Assembly (NCBI GenBank): GCA_002205965.3
Contig: NADL03000624.1
Span: forward strand, 496,001 to 560,000
Direction: 5' to 3'
Length of the DNA stretch: 64,000 nucleotides
Source of the DNA: Kappaphycus alvarezii
Taxonomy: Eukaryota > Rhodophyta > Florideophyceae > Gigartinales > Solieriaceae
The position numbers and the translations under genes were made by a program. The notes under the pieces were generated by a model. The model worked only from the letters and a program-made list of their open reading frames with translations. It had not been told where the DNA came from and searched no databases. Of the stretch, positions 9,823-20,779 are shown in pieces (the first letter of the stretch is position 1; every line of letters begins with the position of its first letter).

Positions 9823-11440
9823 ATAGGTGTGTATCATAGCGGACCTTTGCGGTTAGAGATAGCAGGGAGGTGAAATGTAATGGCCGCTAACGATGAGAAT
9901 ATAGTACAATGATGACGTCTCGTAGTTGTTTAAGTTGGCCGTCGGTGATGGCGTTGTTCCGGAGGAGTTCCATGGTCCTGGTAGCGGTTCTGTGGGGCGT
10001 TGCCGTAGGGACTGGGTGATGTGGGAACCAGCGCAGGAACTAACGTAAGGCGAGGTGACGTGGGTGCCCTCGAGGATGGGGGAGGTGAGAAAGGATGTGT
10101 GGGATCCGATTTGTGTTGTGGCGGGTGCATGTCGGGGTGAGAAACGACGTTGGCGGCGGCATGGGGGCAGTGACGGGTGTTCCAGACGGAGATGTAGAGG
10201 TGGGATGGGTGCGTCTGGGGTGGGGAGGTAAGGGTTTTGTGGAGTACCGAGTTGGCTCCACAGCTTGTGATGTTTGTGTAACGTGCGGGCCGCCGTAGTC
10301 ATCTGGTTGCCTTTGCCCGTCTTGGTGGCAGCTTGAAGGGTGGAGAGGAAGTTTGAGGCCTGTCGTTTTAGGAGGCTGGTGAGGTCCGGGATTTGGAGGA
10401 TGGCTCGTAGACGGGAGGTGTGTGGTGTTGAATGTACCTCTCGTGCGGAGGTAGGATGCGAAGAGGTGTCGCTGGATGGAGAGGTCGGCGCGATGGAGCT
10501 CGTCGAGGTCGCGCAGCAGGATAGCTCCGTATAGGTACGTACTGCGTATGAAGGTGTGGAGGAGGTGGCCAGGACCGGCGGGGGTCATGTCAGTAGTGAG
10601 GGGCGTTGTGTGTAACAGGGACCGGGTGCCTTGTAGGGTACGTTGTGCCCTATTGATGGTCGCGTCGGGGTGTATCCCTAGGGGGGTGATTGTCATCCCT
10701 GGGTAAGGGGCCTTGTCGGAGAGAGGAATCGCCGTGGATTGGATTGTGAGTGGTAGTGCTGGTGGGGCCGGGTGTTGAGAGATTACTATGCACTTGTTGG
10801 GTGCCCAGTTCATATGTCTGGCCGATACCCACCGTTGACATTCGTCGAGGAGAGTCTGGAGGAGGGAAGGGTCGTGGGAGTGGAGGAGGACGTCGTCTGC
10901 GAATAGTTTCCATGGAGGAGGGAGGGAGAGGGAGGTCGTGATGGCCGTAATGGCCTCGGGAAGGCCATTAATAAAGACATTGAATAGGAGTGGGGAGAGA
11001 GGGGAACCTTGGGTGAGACCGAGGCGGATTTCCGTTGTCGTAGAGGTACAGTCGTCTCTTGTCCGGACCGTGAGGGGCAGGAGGCATGCTCTTATCATGG
11101 CTGTTTCTCTGTGGGGGAGCATGCATCCGCAGTCGTGTAAGAGCAGTTGACGGTTCACCCTGTTGTAGGCCTCGAGCATGTCCAGGGCAAAGAGCCAGCG
11201 ATCCCCTTGTCTTATGGCTGCTTCCGTGGCTATGAGAGCGTGGAGGGGGTCTATTCTTCTTTGGAAGCCAAATTGCACTGGGTGGGGGTCTGTGAGGTCG
11301 GCTAGGAAAAAGGCGAGACTTCTTTCGATGGCTTTCCAACAGTGCGATAAGATGCAAAGCGGGCGGTAATTCGCTGGTTTGCTGGTCCCCGTGTTTGTGG
11401 ACCGGGATCAAGGTGCCTGTGGCCCAGTTCTGGGGCAATG
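9823..11440 (-). mobile_element. Non-LTR retrotransposon A1, reverse transcriptase part
   Basis: Reading leftwards, about 11330-11440 gives NWATGTLIPVHKHGD, the start of a non-LTR RT domain. After a frame change, the 11278-10040 ORF carries LDMLEAYNRVN (motif A region), GLTQGSPLSPLLFNVFINGL (motif B), KLFADDVLL (catalytic F-A-D-D) and WAPNKCIVIS. The thumb and a Pro/Arg-rich C-terminal stretch follow with frame changes near 10300. The 5' part is missing: similarity stops at a minisatellite at 11430-11660. The 3' end continues at 6739-6616 beyond Harbinger 2. No endonuclease domain is seen, so the clade is left open. Confidence 0.8.
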
Positions 11441-11660
11441 GCATGCCCTGGTGGACCAGTGCCTCGCTGGTGGCCACCTGGTATGCCCTGGCTGACCAAT
11501 GCCTCGCCAGTGCCCCCTGGCACGCCCTGGTTGACCAGTGCCTTGCCAATACCCTACCAGTGGCACTATATTTTCCGCAATTTCAGTTACTGGCAATTGC
11601 CAAAGTTGCCATTATATTGCCACTGCCATGCGATTGCCTACCAGCACTTGCCATATATAA
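11430..11660. repeat. Minisatellite-like repeat joined to the truncated 5' end of A1
   Basis: About three to four imperfect units of GCCCTGGTGGACCAGTGCCT-like sequence are followed by ATTGCCA-rich variants. It is related to 6230-6400. The minus-strand ORFs here (repeats of TGPPG and QGMPGG type) are translations of the repeat. Confidence 0.6.
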
Positions 11661-11742
11661 TTTGGAGACTAAACGCAAAACCGGTAACGAAGTCGCGGAG
11701 CTCCTGTTGAAGGTGGGGATGCTCTAACAAACCTTAAAACAA

Positions 11743-12123
11743 TCAGGTTGGAATAGGGTGGCTAAACTCCGCGTGTTGTGGGGCGCGACATATTACAGAC
11801 GCGGCACACGTGGACCAAATCGCATAACTAAGCTGCTGGTAAAGCCGAGTCTTCACTCCTCCCGTTGAGAATCCGCGGCGGGTTGCGACAGCGGCCGCGT
11901 ATTCGTCGATTACCTTCGACATCGTCGCAGACGGCGATCCAAGTGAGTCGAAGGCTAGCGGCACAAACTTCCATCCCTGTTTTGATCGTCCTGGGAGGGC
12001 TTCACCGGGGATGGCTGCTACTTTGCTGGCAAGCTCCCTATTTCTTCTTCTTTCCGCTGCATTGGCAACGGCGCGCCCCTCGCCCGCTCCAATGGACATG
12101 AACCCCTCTCGGAATGAGTACAT
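11743..12123 (-). pseudogene. C-terminal fragment of an endonuclease-type retroelement protein (lineage 2, copy a)
   Basis: The 126-residue ORF contains AAERRRNRELASKVAAIPG, then FVPLAFDSLGSPSATMSKVI and RLYQQLSYAIWSTCAASVI. The same arrangement (F-x-P-L-A-F-D-S-L-G-S, then an R-x-x-x-x-x-S-x-x-I-W-S helix) closes the family B proteins at 63.2-63.45 kb and the plus-strand relic at 19.1-19.8 kb. It therefore represents the tail end of a restriction-like-endonuclease retroelement protein. Nothing upstream (above 12123) continues it. Confidence 0.65.
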
Positions 12124-14160
12124 TTGGTCAGTCTTTGAACTCTCTTGCGTAGATACAAGAATAAAATATCATGTGCTCATAGACTTAAGCGACTTGATAA
12201 GTTGTGTTACACGACACACACAACGCACCAAGAAGTCGTACAACTTGTGTCCAGTGAGCCACAGCCCCTTTGTTGAGTCAATTGACCCTCTCGATACATA
12301 GTTTAATCCAGAGTTTTGACGTACCGCAGCTACCAAGTCGTTGTTCACAACTTGATTTCGCTGTTAAAACTTTGCCGCCCTTATTCTGACACCTCAAACC
12401 CGCAAGCGTATAATATTGCCAAGGTTTGCCTTTTGAATTCAATCCTCAGAGGAGAAAACAGTTTGGTGCTGTGCTGCTTAGAGGCAATGACTTCTGTTTT
12501 CACAAAGGAGACATATTTACTCACCAGAAACGAGCAGAAAGGGGCGCTCTTTCAATACTGGCGTACGTCCTGGCTTAGCGCATGCCGTAACACACGCTGC
12601 ATTGCACGAAACGGTTGCCGCGGCACATCCGGGCATGAGGACAGACCGTTTCCTTCCAAAAGGTATCAATGACACCAACAGCCATTGTGCGTGCCTGGCA
12701 ACGCCATTCAAACCCTCTAACGCCTCAGAATGCTATCCACCGAATGTGTGTAAGCGCACTGGGACAAGTTAGGGCTGGGCATTGGTGGGGATCAAGTCTT
12801 AGTGCCATTCAAGAATCTTGAGAACTGGTGTCAGTTTAGGAGATGGCCCTACATGCAAAATATTTAACGACCCAAACTTTTTTTCCTCTTGAGAAATCCC
12901 CATGTACAGGATGTTAACTCGTTGCGCACCTTCCGGAGCGCACAAAGGTTAGGACTGTGGAAAACCACCCGTGCACTATGAAAGTAGTTGCCAATGGTTG
13001 TCGAAGAAATTCTGAGCCAGTTGCAACTAAGTGTATTCTTCACTGCCCAGAGCATTCCTGTGTTCCGCGACTTTTGTTATGAATTCTCTCAAAACTTTCC
13101 AAGTGCCCGAGCGGTCTTCCTCCAACCCCAACTTCGGGTGCGTTTCTGATGACGCACAACGATTTGAACCGGAATTGTTTTCACTGACAGGGCCCATTCC
13201 AACCTAAAACGAACCTTCCTTCGCAAGTGCCAAATTCCCGACCCTTCCACCATCACATTTCCTTGAAAAATCTATTGCCACACTTTCAAACCGAATCGCT
13301 ACACCCACTATCCCACACATTGTATATATAAAAGGTCAGGATTCAGGGTATACATAAACACACTGCAACCCAAACCCCCACCACCTTCCCGAAAGTTATT
13401 CAAACCAAACAAATCCATCTTCAGACACCAGCCCAACAAAACCCCAATCACACACCACTCCTTCTGCAGCACAACGATCCCAAGCCCGTCTCAGGAACTC
13501 CTCCCAAAATACATCAAGGACACCATGCCCTCCCCACGCGTAAAGCATAACCCACAGCTCTACGCTCAGGCATTACATACTGTCTACTAGACAGTTTCAC
13601 GACCGAGCGACGTCACCGCGACTCTTATCAGCGGCAGTTCCCTGATCCTAGGCGTGACACCCGGACTTACATATCAAAACATCACAAACACGAACGGAGC
13701 GACCTAGTAGAACTTTGCAATGGGTGGCGAAGAGCGTGGCACATGGGGAAATGAAATTGAGGCATGCCACTTACTTCAGAACTCCCCGATCTTCCATCTC
13801 CCTTGCAACCTCAACGCGCCCTTCGAATGAATCCACCCCTTCATCTCGCATACCAATATTGTCATGCCTCTGCAACCACAAACCTCAAATGTATCCTACA
13901 ATGTCGCCCGATATCTTGCACATTGGTACCGCGCCTCAACCATACCATCCATTTTGGGGACGTTTGTATTTTGCTCGATGTCTTGTGCTCGTCCCGAGCA
14001 GTGCGTCGCGCGCGGCGTAACTGAAGTCGAAGCGATGTATTGCAATGTCAGGCGCTCGGACAGCCATGGCAAGGCGAGTTATTGGATTGCGAAGGCAAGG
14101 AAAGGTATTGTGAAGGGCTGGATTCATTAGGAGGACCTCGTGAGAGTGCGTGAGAAATGG
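12124..14160. other. Unassigned 2-kb stretch
   Basis: No protein family is recognised and no ORF looks conserved. A TATATATAAAA box at about 13321-13335 is followed by a CA-rich, ATG-poor leader-like stretch to about 13525, and a short ATG frame of about 21 codons follows at 13525. This could be a Pol II promoter remnant or an LTR-like sequence, but I found no partner copy in the window. Confidence 0.25.
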
Positions 14161-14164
14161 AAAG

Positions 14165-14985
14165 TTAGGGTAGTTGTGAAGTGGGTCCAAGATGATTAGA
14201 GGGTGAAGAAGCGCGGGGTATGATAGAGTGGTTTGAGGAGGAAGTGCAAGAGACGGAAAAAAGGGAGAGGAAAAGGGGAATTGATAGACACAGAGGCGGG
14301 TTCAATGAGCGGGGCAGGTTTGAATGGACGAAGGCATATTGGCGGTTTTGAAGGGGCTGGTGACGTGGCGGGGCTATGAGTAGGGGCTCGTCATGACAGT
14401 TTGGTGGCGGGAATGCTGCGCAGTGGGGCATGGAGTGGGGTCGAGTTAGAATCGGTTGATCGGGGAGAGAAGGTTGAATTGTGCCGCATGTGGGCCTCCG
14501 GGGCATCGGGCCCCCAAGGAGCACACCCAAGCGTCCGTTCCTTCGATCACCCTGTTGATGGGTTACGGCGGTTGTGATCCGAGATCGGACAGTGAGGAGT
14601 TAATAATACAGTAGTGATTGAGTGTTGCATGGCGCAAGAAGTTTGACTGTACGTACCGGTATCCGCAACATCCTTCTAAGCATTTAACCCTTCTTTGAAT
14701 GGATTCAAACGCTCGGCATAGATCAAGCAGAAGTTTAGACTCGGAGCAATGATGTAGAAACGTATGATGTTCCTTGTGTCCAAGCGAGCAAGAATTGTTG
14801 CCCCCGCGTCTGATCTTGCTAGTCTTCTCTCTTGTGCCACGATGGATCATGCTCTTGTTCTTTACGGACATAGGCCCCCCCATGCTCCTTGCTGCGAAAT
14901 TATCGATCCTTTGGCCAATGGCGGTAGTTTTTTGGTTGCAGTGGTCCACAAACGACCCGGTAGCACACTTATTGAGAAAATCAAT
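14165..14985. repeat. Repeat A, copy 1
   Basis: The block is colinear with 17510-17975 plus 18490-18790, including the stretch around GGACATAGGCCCC and the TTTGGCCAATGGC / GGTAGCACAC segments. The copies are clearly diverged. It encodes nothing recognisable. In copy 2 the same block is split by a family A non-LTR fragment, so this copy shows the uninterrupted state. Confidence 0.7.
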
Positions 14986-15450
14986 GAGTAAACCACCATC
15001 ACACGTATTAACCTGCTTCCCATAACATTGATTTGCCTGTTTCCCCTTTCTCATATCTGGGATCAACTACCCAGCTGCTCTCTTCCACCCGCAAGATCAA
15101 TTTCACGAATCTCCTCTCTGTCCTTGCTGCCCTTTTCAAACCTCAAAGCTTTGCTTAGCGCTGCATAAGTGTACTGGCCATGTCGCGTTAAATCAAACTA
15201 CGATCACAACTCATCCCTTAACATACACCCCGGGTATAGCCAAAAAGCCGCGAGATGCTCAGCGGCCGCAGTTGAACCGTCCGCTGCACTCAGTCCCAAA
15301 AATTAAAATGCCAGCGCACATCGAATGCTGATGCATTCGATGTTTGCAGACGTCGTGCAACTCGAAAAAAGGTTTTCTCCGAAAGCAGAAGAAAATTCAG
15401 AGATTTCCAGGTGTACCGCCATCGTGCGGTCGGCGTGCGACCCAGCCGAC
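14986..15450. other. Unassigned spacer
   Basis: No gene is recognised. It runs into the tandem repeats that start at about 15455. Confidence 0.25.
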
Positions 15451-15455
15451 CGCAA

Positions 15456-15532
15456 ATTGTACGCGCGGCTGGGTTGCACATTTTGCACGTGGCTGGGTTG
15501 CACATTATGCACGCGGCTGGGTCGCACAGAAG
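15456..15532. repeat. Three-unit 24-bp tandem repeat
   Basis: There are three successive near-identical units with the core CGGCTGGGTTGCACA. Units differ by single substitutions (CGCGG versus CGTGG, TTGCAC versus TCGCAC). Confidence 0.75.
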
Positions 15533-15599
15533 GCGAAGCGGCCGAGCGCTCAACCAACTAGAATTGAAAGAGATGGCGGCGTCGGCGGTTGCGGTGACC

Positions 15600-16110
15600 G
15601 GAGTGGTTGATCGGCTGGGGACCGATTCAATTTTTTATGTTTCTTTTTCCGTTTCGCGGAAGAGTACAGGGTTTTCGTTTCGCGGAAGAGGTCACGGACC
15701 GCGAAAGAGGTCACGGACCGTGACCTCTTTCGCACACGGCGGTTTCGCCGAAAAATACACGTTGGTGTTGATTGTGTATTACTGTAGAGTGTGTGGCAAA
15801 GCATTGAAAACGTCGCCCAATTGCCGTGAGTGGTTGATCAGCTGCGGACAGGTTCAATGTTTGCTTGTTTCGTGTTTCGTTACGTGGAGGAATGTAGGGT
15901 TTTCGTTTCGCATGTTAGCTCTGATTGTGCATTTGACTGGGGTAGACTGCGGTACAGTATTGAAAACGGCGCCAAAATTTCCTGGAGTGTTTGATTAGCT
16001 GATGACAAGTTCAATTTTTTGCTTGTTTCTCTCTTCGTGACGTGGAGGAATGTAGGGTTTTCATCTCGTCGAGTACAGAGCTCACGTTGTTGGCGGAAGA
16101 GTGCAGGGTT
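15600..16110. repeat. Diverged long tandem repeat
   Basis: Three successive blocks begin TTGATCGGCTG, TTGATCAGCTG or TTGATTAGCTG, pass through GTTCAAT and a T-rich TTTC stretch, and end in TGTAGGGTTTTCGTTTCGC. Starts are near 15607, 15834 and 15989, so the period varies (about 227 and 155 bp) because of internal deletions. A fourth partial GGGTTTCGTTTC is at about 16105. The long ORF across the block is a by-product of the repeat. Confidence 0.65.
15701..15733. repeat. Perfect 16-bp inverted repeat with 1-nt centre
   Basis: The arm GCGAAAGAGGTCACGG is followed by a single A and its exact reverse complement. It is preceded by a direct copy of most of the arm (from 15682). Confidence 0.9.
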
Positions 16111-16114
16111 TCGT

Positions 16115-16385
16115 TTCCCCGAAAAATATTGTACATGTTACTTTTGATTGTGCAGTACAGTAGCGAAAGTTACAGTACCGAAACCAGCACCAAATTGCAG
16201 CGAAACGAAGGAAATGTACGGTACCAGTTTAGTCTCCACCGCCTTTGGTCTGGTCACAGCGCCGCGCAAGCACTATGACTTGACCAACCATTGCTCCTGC
16301 CATTGCGCAGGCTCGGCCGCGTGAGGGTGAAAGAACTCGAGGGGTAACAGGCAATGTGAAGGAGGAAAGCTTTGAGTTTGTACGG
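16115..16385. other. Unassigned spacer before A2
   Basis: It contains a few TACAGTA words and no recognised gene. Confidence 0.25.
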
Positions 16386-17511
16386 TGTGGTGAACATTTA
16401 TGTAAACTCCTGACTAAAAGCCGCCTCTAGTGGGCTATGTCGTCTGGGTATTCTTGCCTTTGAATACTGCAATGCAGAAAAGCGGAGAATATTGTTTCGT
16501 CGGAATCCGGTGTATGTCACAAGGGCCCTGTGAGGGCAGAGATAGTAGGGAGGTACAATGTAGTGGCCGCTAACGATGAGAATAAGTACAATGATGGCGT
16601 CCCGTACTTGTACGAGTTGGCTGTCGGTGAGGGTGTTGTTCCGGAGGAGTTCCATGGTCCTGGTAGCGGTTGTGTGGGGCGTTGTCGTAGGCACTGGGTG
16701 ATGTCGGAACCAGTGTAGGAACCAGGGTAAGGCGAGGTGACGTGGGTGCCTCTCGAGGATGGGGGAGGTGAGAAAAGATGTGTGGGATCCGATTTGTGTT
16801 GTGGCGGGTGCGTGTCGGGGTGAGAAGCGACGTTGGCGGCGGCATGGGGGGCTGTTACGGGTGTTCCGGACGGAGATGTAGAGGTGGGATGGGTGCGTCT
16901 GGGGTGGGGAGGTAAGGGTTTTGTGGAGTACCGAGTTGGCTCCACAGCTTGTGATTTTGTGTAACGTGCGGGCCGCCGTGGTCATCTGGTTGCCTTTGCC
17001 CGTCTTGGTGGCAGCTTGAAGGGTGGGGAGGAAGTTTGAGGTCTGTCGTTTTAGGAGGCTGGTGAGGTCCGGGATTTGGAGGATGGCTCGCAGGAGGGAT
17101 AGGTGGGTGGTGTTGAATGTACCTCTCGAGCGGAGGTAGGATGAGAAGAGGTGCCGCTGGATGGAGAGGTCGGCGCGATGGAGCTCGTCGAGGTCGCGCA
17201 GCAGGATAGCTCCGTATAGGTACGTACTGCGTATGAAGGTGTGGAGGAGGTGGCCGGGACGGGCAGGGGTCATGTCAGTAGTGAGGGGCGTTGTGTGTAA
17301 CAGGGACCGGGTGCCTTGTAAGGTACGCTGTGCCCTGTTGATGGTCGCGTCGGGGTGTATCCCTAGGGGGGTGATTGTCATCCCTGGGTAAGGGGCCTTG
17401 TCGGAGAGAGGGATCGCCGTGGATTGGATTGTGAGTGGTAGTGCTGGGTGGGGCCGGGTGTTGAGAGATTACTATGCACTTTTTGGGTGCCCAGTTCATA
17501 TGTCTGGTGAG
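16386..17511 (-). mobile_element. Non-LTR element A2, 5'-truncated
   Basis: The minus-strand copy begins at 17511 within the RT thumb (HMNWAPKKCIVIS, equivalent to WAPNKCIVIS in A1). It runs through GMTITPLGIHPDATI and LYGAILLRDLDELHRADLSI to the shared 3' end TAAATGTTCACCACA at 16386. The 327-residue ORF (16398-17381) stays open further than in A1. Upstream of 17511 the sequence changes abruptly into repeat A, so this is a typical 5'-truncated insertion next to repeat A. Confidence 0.82.
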
Positions 17512-17974
17512 AAAAGGGGGAGAAGCAGGAATTTGGAAGAGGGCGCGCGGAATTGATAGGCACGGAGGTGGGTTCAAGGAGCGGGGCACATTAGACTGGA
17601 CTGGGACATGCTAGTTGGTCATGAAGGGGCGGAATTCGGTAGGGGGGTTCGAATAGGGGCTGAAAATGAGAGTTTGGTGGCGGGAAGGCAGCGCAATTGG
17701 GCATGGAGTCGAGTCGAGTGAGAATAGGTTGATCCGGGGAAGAAAGATTGAGACATGCCGCGTGCCCTCCGCGAGATTGGGCGGCCCGCGAAGCACACTC
17801 ACGCCTCCTTTCCTTCATCACTCTGTTGGCGAGTAACGACAGTTTGGGGAGCGTAGTGGATGGAGGATTCTCAGTGAAGGGTGATTGAATGCACGAAGCA
17901 AGCAGTTTGGTTGTACGTATCGGTACGGAACGACACCAAACATCCACATCGTTTGAAAAAATTCCACCCTTCTG
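17510..17974. repeat. Repeat A, copy 2, left part
   Basis: It corresponds to 14250-14700 of copy 1. It is bounded on the left by the truncated end of A2 and on the right by the inserted fragment A3. Confidence 0.68.
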
Positions 17975-18476
17975 GAAACAGCCCCCATGGCGCCGCCAAC
18001 GGCACTTCTCACGGTCGGGGTGAGAATCGCACCCGCCACAACACAAATCGGATCCTTCAAATACTTTCTCACCTCTCCCATCCTCAAGGGGCGCCCACGT
18101 CGCCTCGCCTTACCCTGGTTCCTACACTGGTTCCCACATCACCCAGTGCCTACGACAACGCCCTACACAACCGCTACCAGGACCATGGAACTCCTCCGGA
18201 ACAATACCCTACCGACAGCCAACTTGTATAAGTACGGGACGCCATCATTGGACTATATTCTCATCGCTGGCGGCCACTACATTGCATCTCCCTACTAGGT
18301 GTGTGTCATAAGGGTCCTTTTGGGGGCAGAGATATCTCTGCCCCCAAAAGGACCCTTATGACACACACCGAATTCCGACGAAACAAGATTCTCCGCTTTT
18401 CTGCACTACAGTATTCACCTGCAACATAGCCCACTAAGCGGCATTTAGTCAGGAGTTTAAATAAATGTTCACCACA
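17975..18476 (+). mobile_element. Non-LTR element A3, 3' fragment on the plus strand
   Basis: It is colinear with the last 0.5 kb of A1 and A2 but in the opposite orientation, and ends at the same TTCACCACA. It includes the CCATGGAACTCCTCCGGAAC segment shared by all three copies. It interrupts repeat A copy 2. It differs from A1 and A2 by an inverted duplication that forms the palindrome at 18298-18369. Confidence 0.8.
18298..18369. repeat. Perfect 72-bp palindrome
   Basis: Two 36-bp arms meet at GAT|ATC (18333/18334) with no mismatch and no spacer. The right arm is the normal A-family sequence at this place (CTCTGCCC through ACACACC, compare A2 about 16510-16545). The left arm is an inverted copy. 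Confidence 0.95.
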
Positions 18477-18489
18477 ACCTATTTTGAGC

Positions 18490-18790
18490 GGATACTCACA
18501 CGCTCGCCATAGATCAAGCAGACGTTAGACTGGAGCAATGATGCAAAGACGTATGATGTTCAGTGTGTCCAAGCGAGCAACAATTGTTGCCCCGCGTCTG
18601 CTCTTGCTATCTTCTAGTGTCTACTAGTCTTCTTTCTTGTGCCACGATGAATCATGCTCTTGTTCTTTTACGGACATAGGCCCCTGCCATTCTCCTTGCT
18701 GCGAAAGGATCGATCCTTTGGCCAATGGCGACAGTTTTTTGATTGCAGTGGTCCACACCCGACCCGGTAGCACACGTGTTGTCCTGCTTT
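18490..18790. repeat. Repeat A, copy 2, right part
   Basis: It corresponds to 14705-14985 of copy 1 (CATAGATCAAGCAGA through GGTAGCACAC). Confidence 0.7.
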
Positions 18791-18834
18791 CCGATAAAGC
18801 ATACCATACGGTATGGTTAGCCTGAGATTACTAA

Positions 18835-19060
18835 TGATGGCAGGGGTATCGAAAAACTAAAGAGACACGTGTCGTAGTAGCCACGTGTAGGAATTCACAG
18901 AAATCCTACAACTCTGGCATACGTATTCCACGTACTACTAAAATACTGGAAAAACTACAGAATAATCCCCGCGTATAAACTATCATCAACTAGTGCCCTA
19001 TTACCGTATTTCTGCCCGCAGGGTATCGAGAAACTAAAGAGACACGTGTCTGGATAGCTA
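18835..19060. repeat. Short direct repeat pair
   Basis: GGTATCGAAAAACTAAAGAG followed by ACACGTGTC (about 18845) recurs at about 19022 with one change (GAGAAACT). The origin is unknown. Confidence 0.6.
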
Positions 19061-19084
19061 CTGTACTGCTATATTAATGCCATA

Positions 19085-19800
19085 CAGTAACATGTAGTAA
19101 TTCGGAGGCAAAATGTGGACAGAGATGCTGCGCTATCACCTGGGGAGTTCTCGTGCTTGACGACACTGCACCGTTGCGGTGCGCAGAGTGCAACAGGCCC
19201 GTGGATTCCCTAGGATACCATGCGGCAGATCTTTGCAACAAAGGTCTCGGGTGGACCAAACGACACACAGCAGTGTGTGAAAGTACTCGGACGAGAGCTG
19301 TTTAAGGCAGCAAAAGTTGGCGTCGAATACGAGGGTTAAGTAACTACTCCGTGGACTCAATGCGCGACCTGCAGATATTCTGGAGCGTACGCGGTCTGAC
19401 GCAACGAGCACCCCGCCCCCTCTCCCAGTGGCCTACGACAACTCCGTACCCTCCCATTCCAGGGGGGCTATGTGTCAATGGGAGCACGGGAAGCGCGAGC
19501 CGTTGCCATTGCAGCAGAAAAGCGGAAGAATAGGGATCTAGCCACGACAGTGGCTGCCATTCCTGGCGAGGTCCTGCCGGGATGATCGAAGCTAGCATAG
19601 AATTTTGTGCCGCTGACTTTTGACTCGCCAGAATCACCCTCTGAGACATCATCCAAGATCGTAGAGAAATACGCGGCAGCTGTCGCGTCTCGCAGCGGAT
19701 GCTCTACTGGAGGAGTAAAGACTCGCTTGTATTAGAAGCTTAGCTACGTCATTTGGTCAAGGTGTCCGGCGTCTGTAATATGTCGTGCCCCGCAACACGC
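19085..19800 (+). pseudogene. Zinc-finger plus restriction-like endonuclease relic (lineage 2, copy b)
   Basis: Frame switching recovers a colinear domain. It has LRCAECNRPVDSLGYHAADLC (C-x2-C-x9-H-x4-C, about 19170-19235), then NARPADILERTRSD (about 19365-19405, the P-A-D-I of the endonuclease active region). It continues with AAEKRKNRDLATTVAAIPGE, FVPLTFDSPESPSETSSKI and RLY-stop-KLSYVIWSRCPASVICRAP. The 19.5-19.8 kb part is colinear with 11743-12123 (opposite strand). Three in-frame stops and at least two frameshifts make it dead. The CCHC plus PD-type motifs are known in R2/Utopia-like non-LTR elements; the RT is absent here. Confidence 0.72.
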
Positions 19801-20779
19801 AGGCTTCAGTCACCCGATTCAGAATTAGATTTGTGGTGACTTCGTAGTGTCGCACAAGCATATAACAGTGATAAAATAGGTCAATATTCCGAGGCGAGTT
19901 ACAGTACTTTCCCTGTGGCTCAAGTTGTACGAGGTCTGCGATTCGGACTGTTGAATTTGCCGTAGATATCGATGGCAACGGGTCGCAGGTCAGTGCTTTC
20001 GGCTTCACAAGGAGGAGAGTACGTCTGATCCGTTCAGCCCTCAGTAGCACAGAGATAGCTCCCTTGGCTTGGTTGTGATAGGGTGCGGAAAAGGGGCTGC
20101 TGTTAATGACTCACTACTACGCAAACACGAACGTCATCGAGCGAAATGAGTGAGGAAAGAGCGAAGCAACGCTGCGCTTGCGAATGAGGGATCCACGCAA
20201 AACGACAGATTGGTATGAGCGCGGTCAGCACGAGCCGTCGTCTCAGTGGTAGTCCGTTTTGGGCAATGGCCGACGACGACAAGATAGCACTGCAAAGCGT
20301 CGACTCAAGCTAGATGCGGTATATTGTCAAATTCCACTGCTGTAGCCAAAGAGAAACGTTCCGATAGGCGGTGGCTCTTGCCTCCGAGGAAGCCGGTAGG
20401 AATCTGGACTATTTCGAGGCCATCCTCGCTATGATCTGTGTTGGCAAGTAGGCCTTGATCCTGCTCATGTGAAGGTTTAAGTTGAAGGCAGGCCCAGAGT
20501 CACGGATGACCTTATGCGTGTTCCTTAGCTAGCATGTGCTTTCTCCGATGATTCCATGGTCAGCGAACCACATACCAGCTTCAAATTTCAACATCACGTA
20601 GGGGCTCGGGCCCATTGGCGAGAATAACAAGCGACAGCACAATCTCACCCAGCTCAATATGGTTAGGATTTCATTTAAACATCGAAGTTAGTGATGAAAA
20701 GTGGCTGTACTTTCTGGAATATTGGACACTGTACAATGAACTTCAACTCTCTGGCAGCTCCACACAGGTATCAATTCTG
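19801..20779. other. Unassigned spacer downstream of the peptidase gene
   Basis: No ORF resembles a known family. Nothing further is seen. Confidence 0.25.

Noticed and set aside
10040-10302. Second ORF (ORF1-like) at the end of family A
   Set aside because: The overlapping Pro/His-rich readings are alternative frames of the decayed RT C-terminus, and they differ between A1 and A2.
13321-13560. TATA box plus leader-like sequence as a promoter of a small gene
   Set aside because: The following ATG frame is only about 21 codons and nothing recognisable follows.
15411-15998. 195-residue ORF
   Set aside because: It runs through the tandem repeats and palindrome; the peptide merely translates repeat units.
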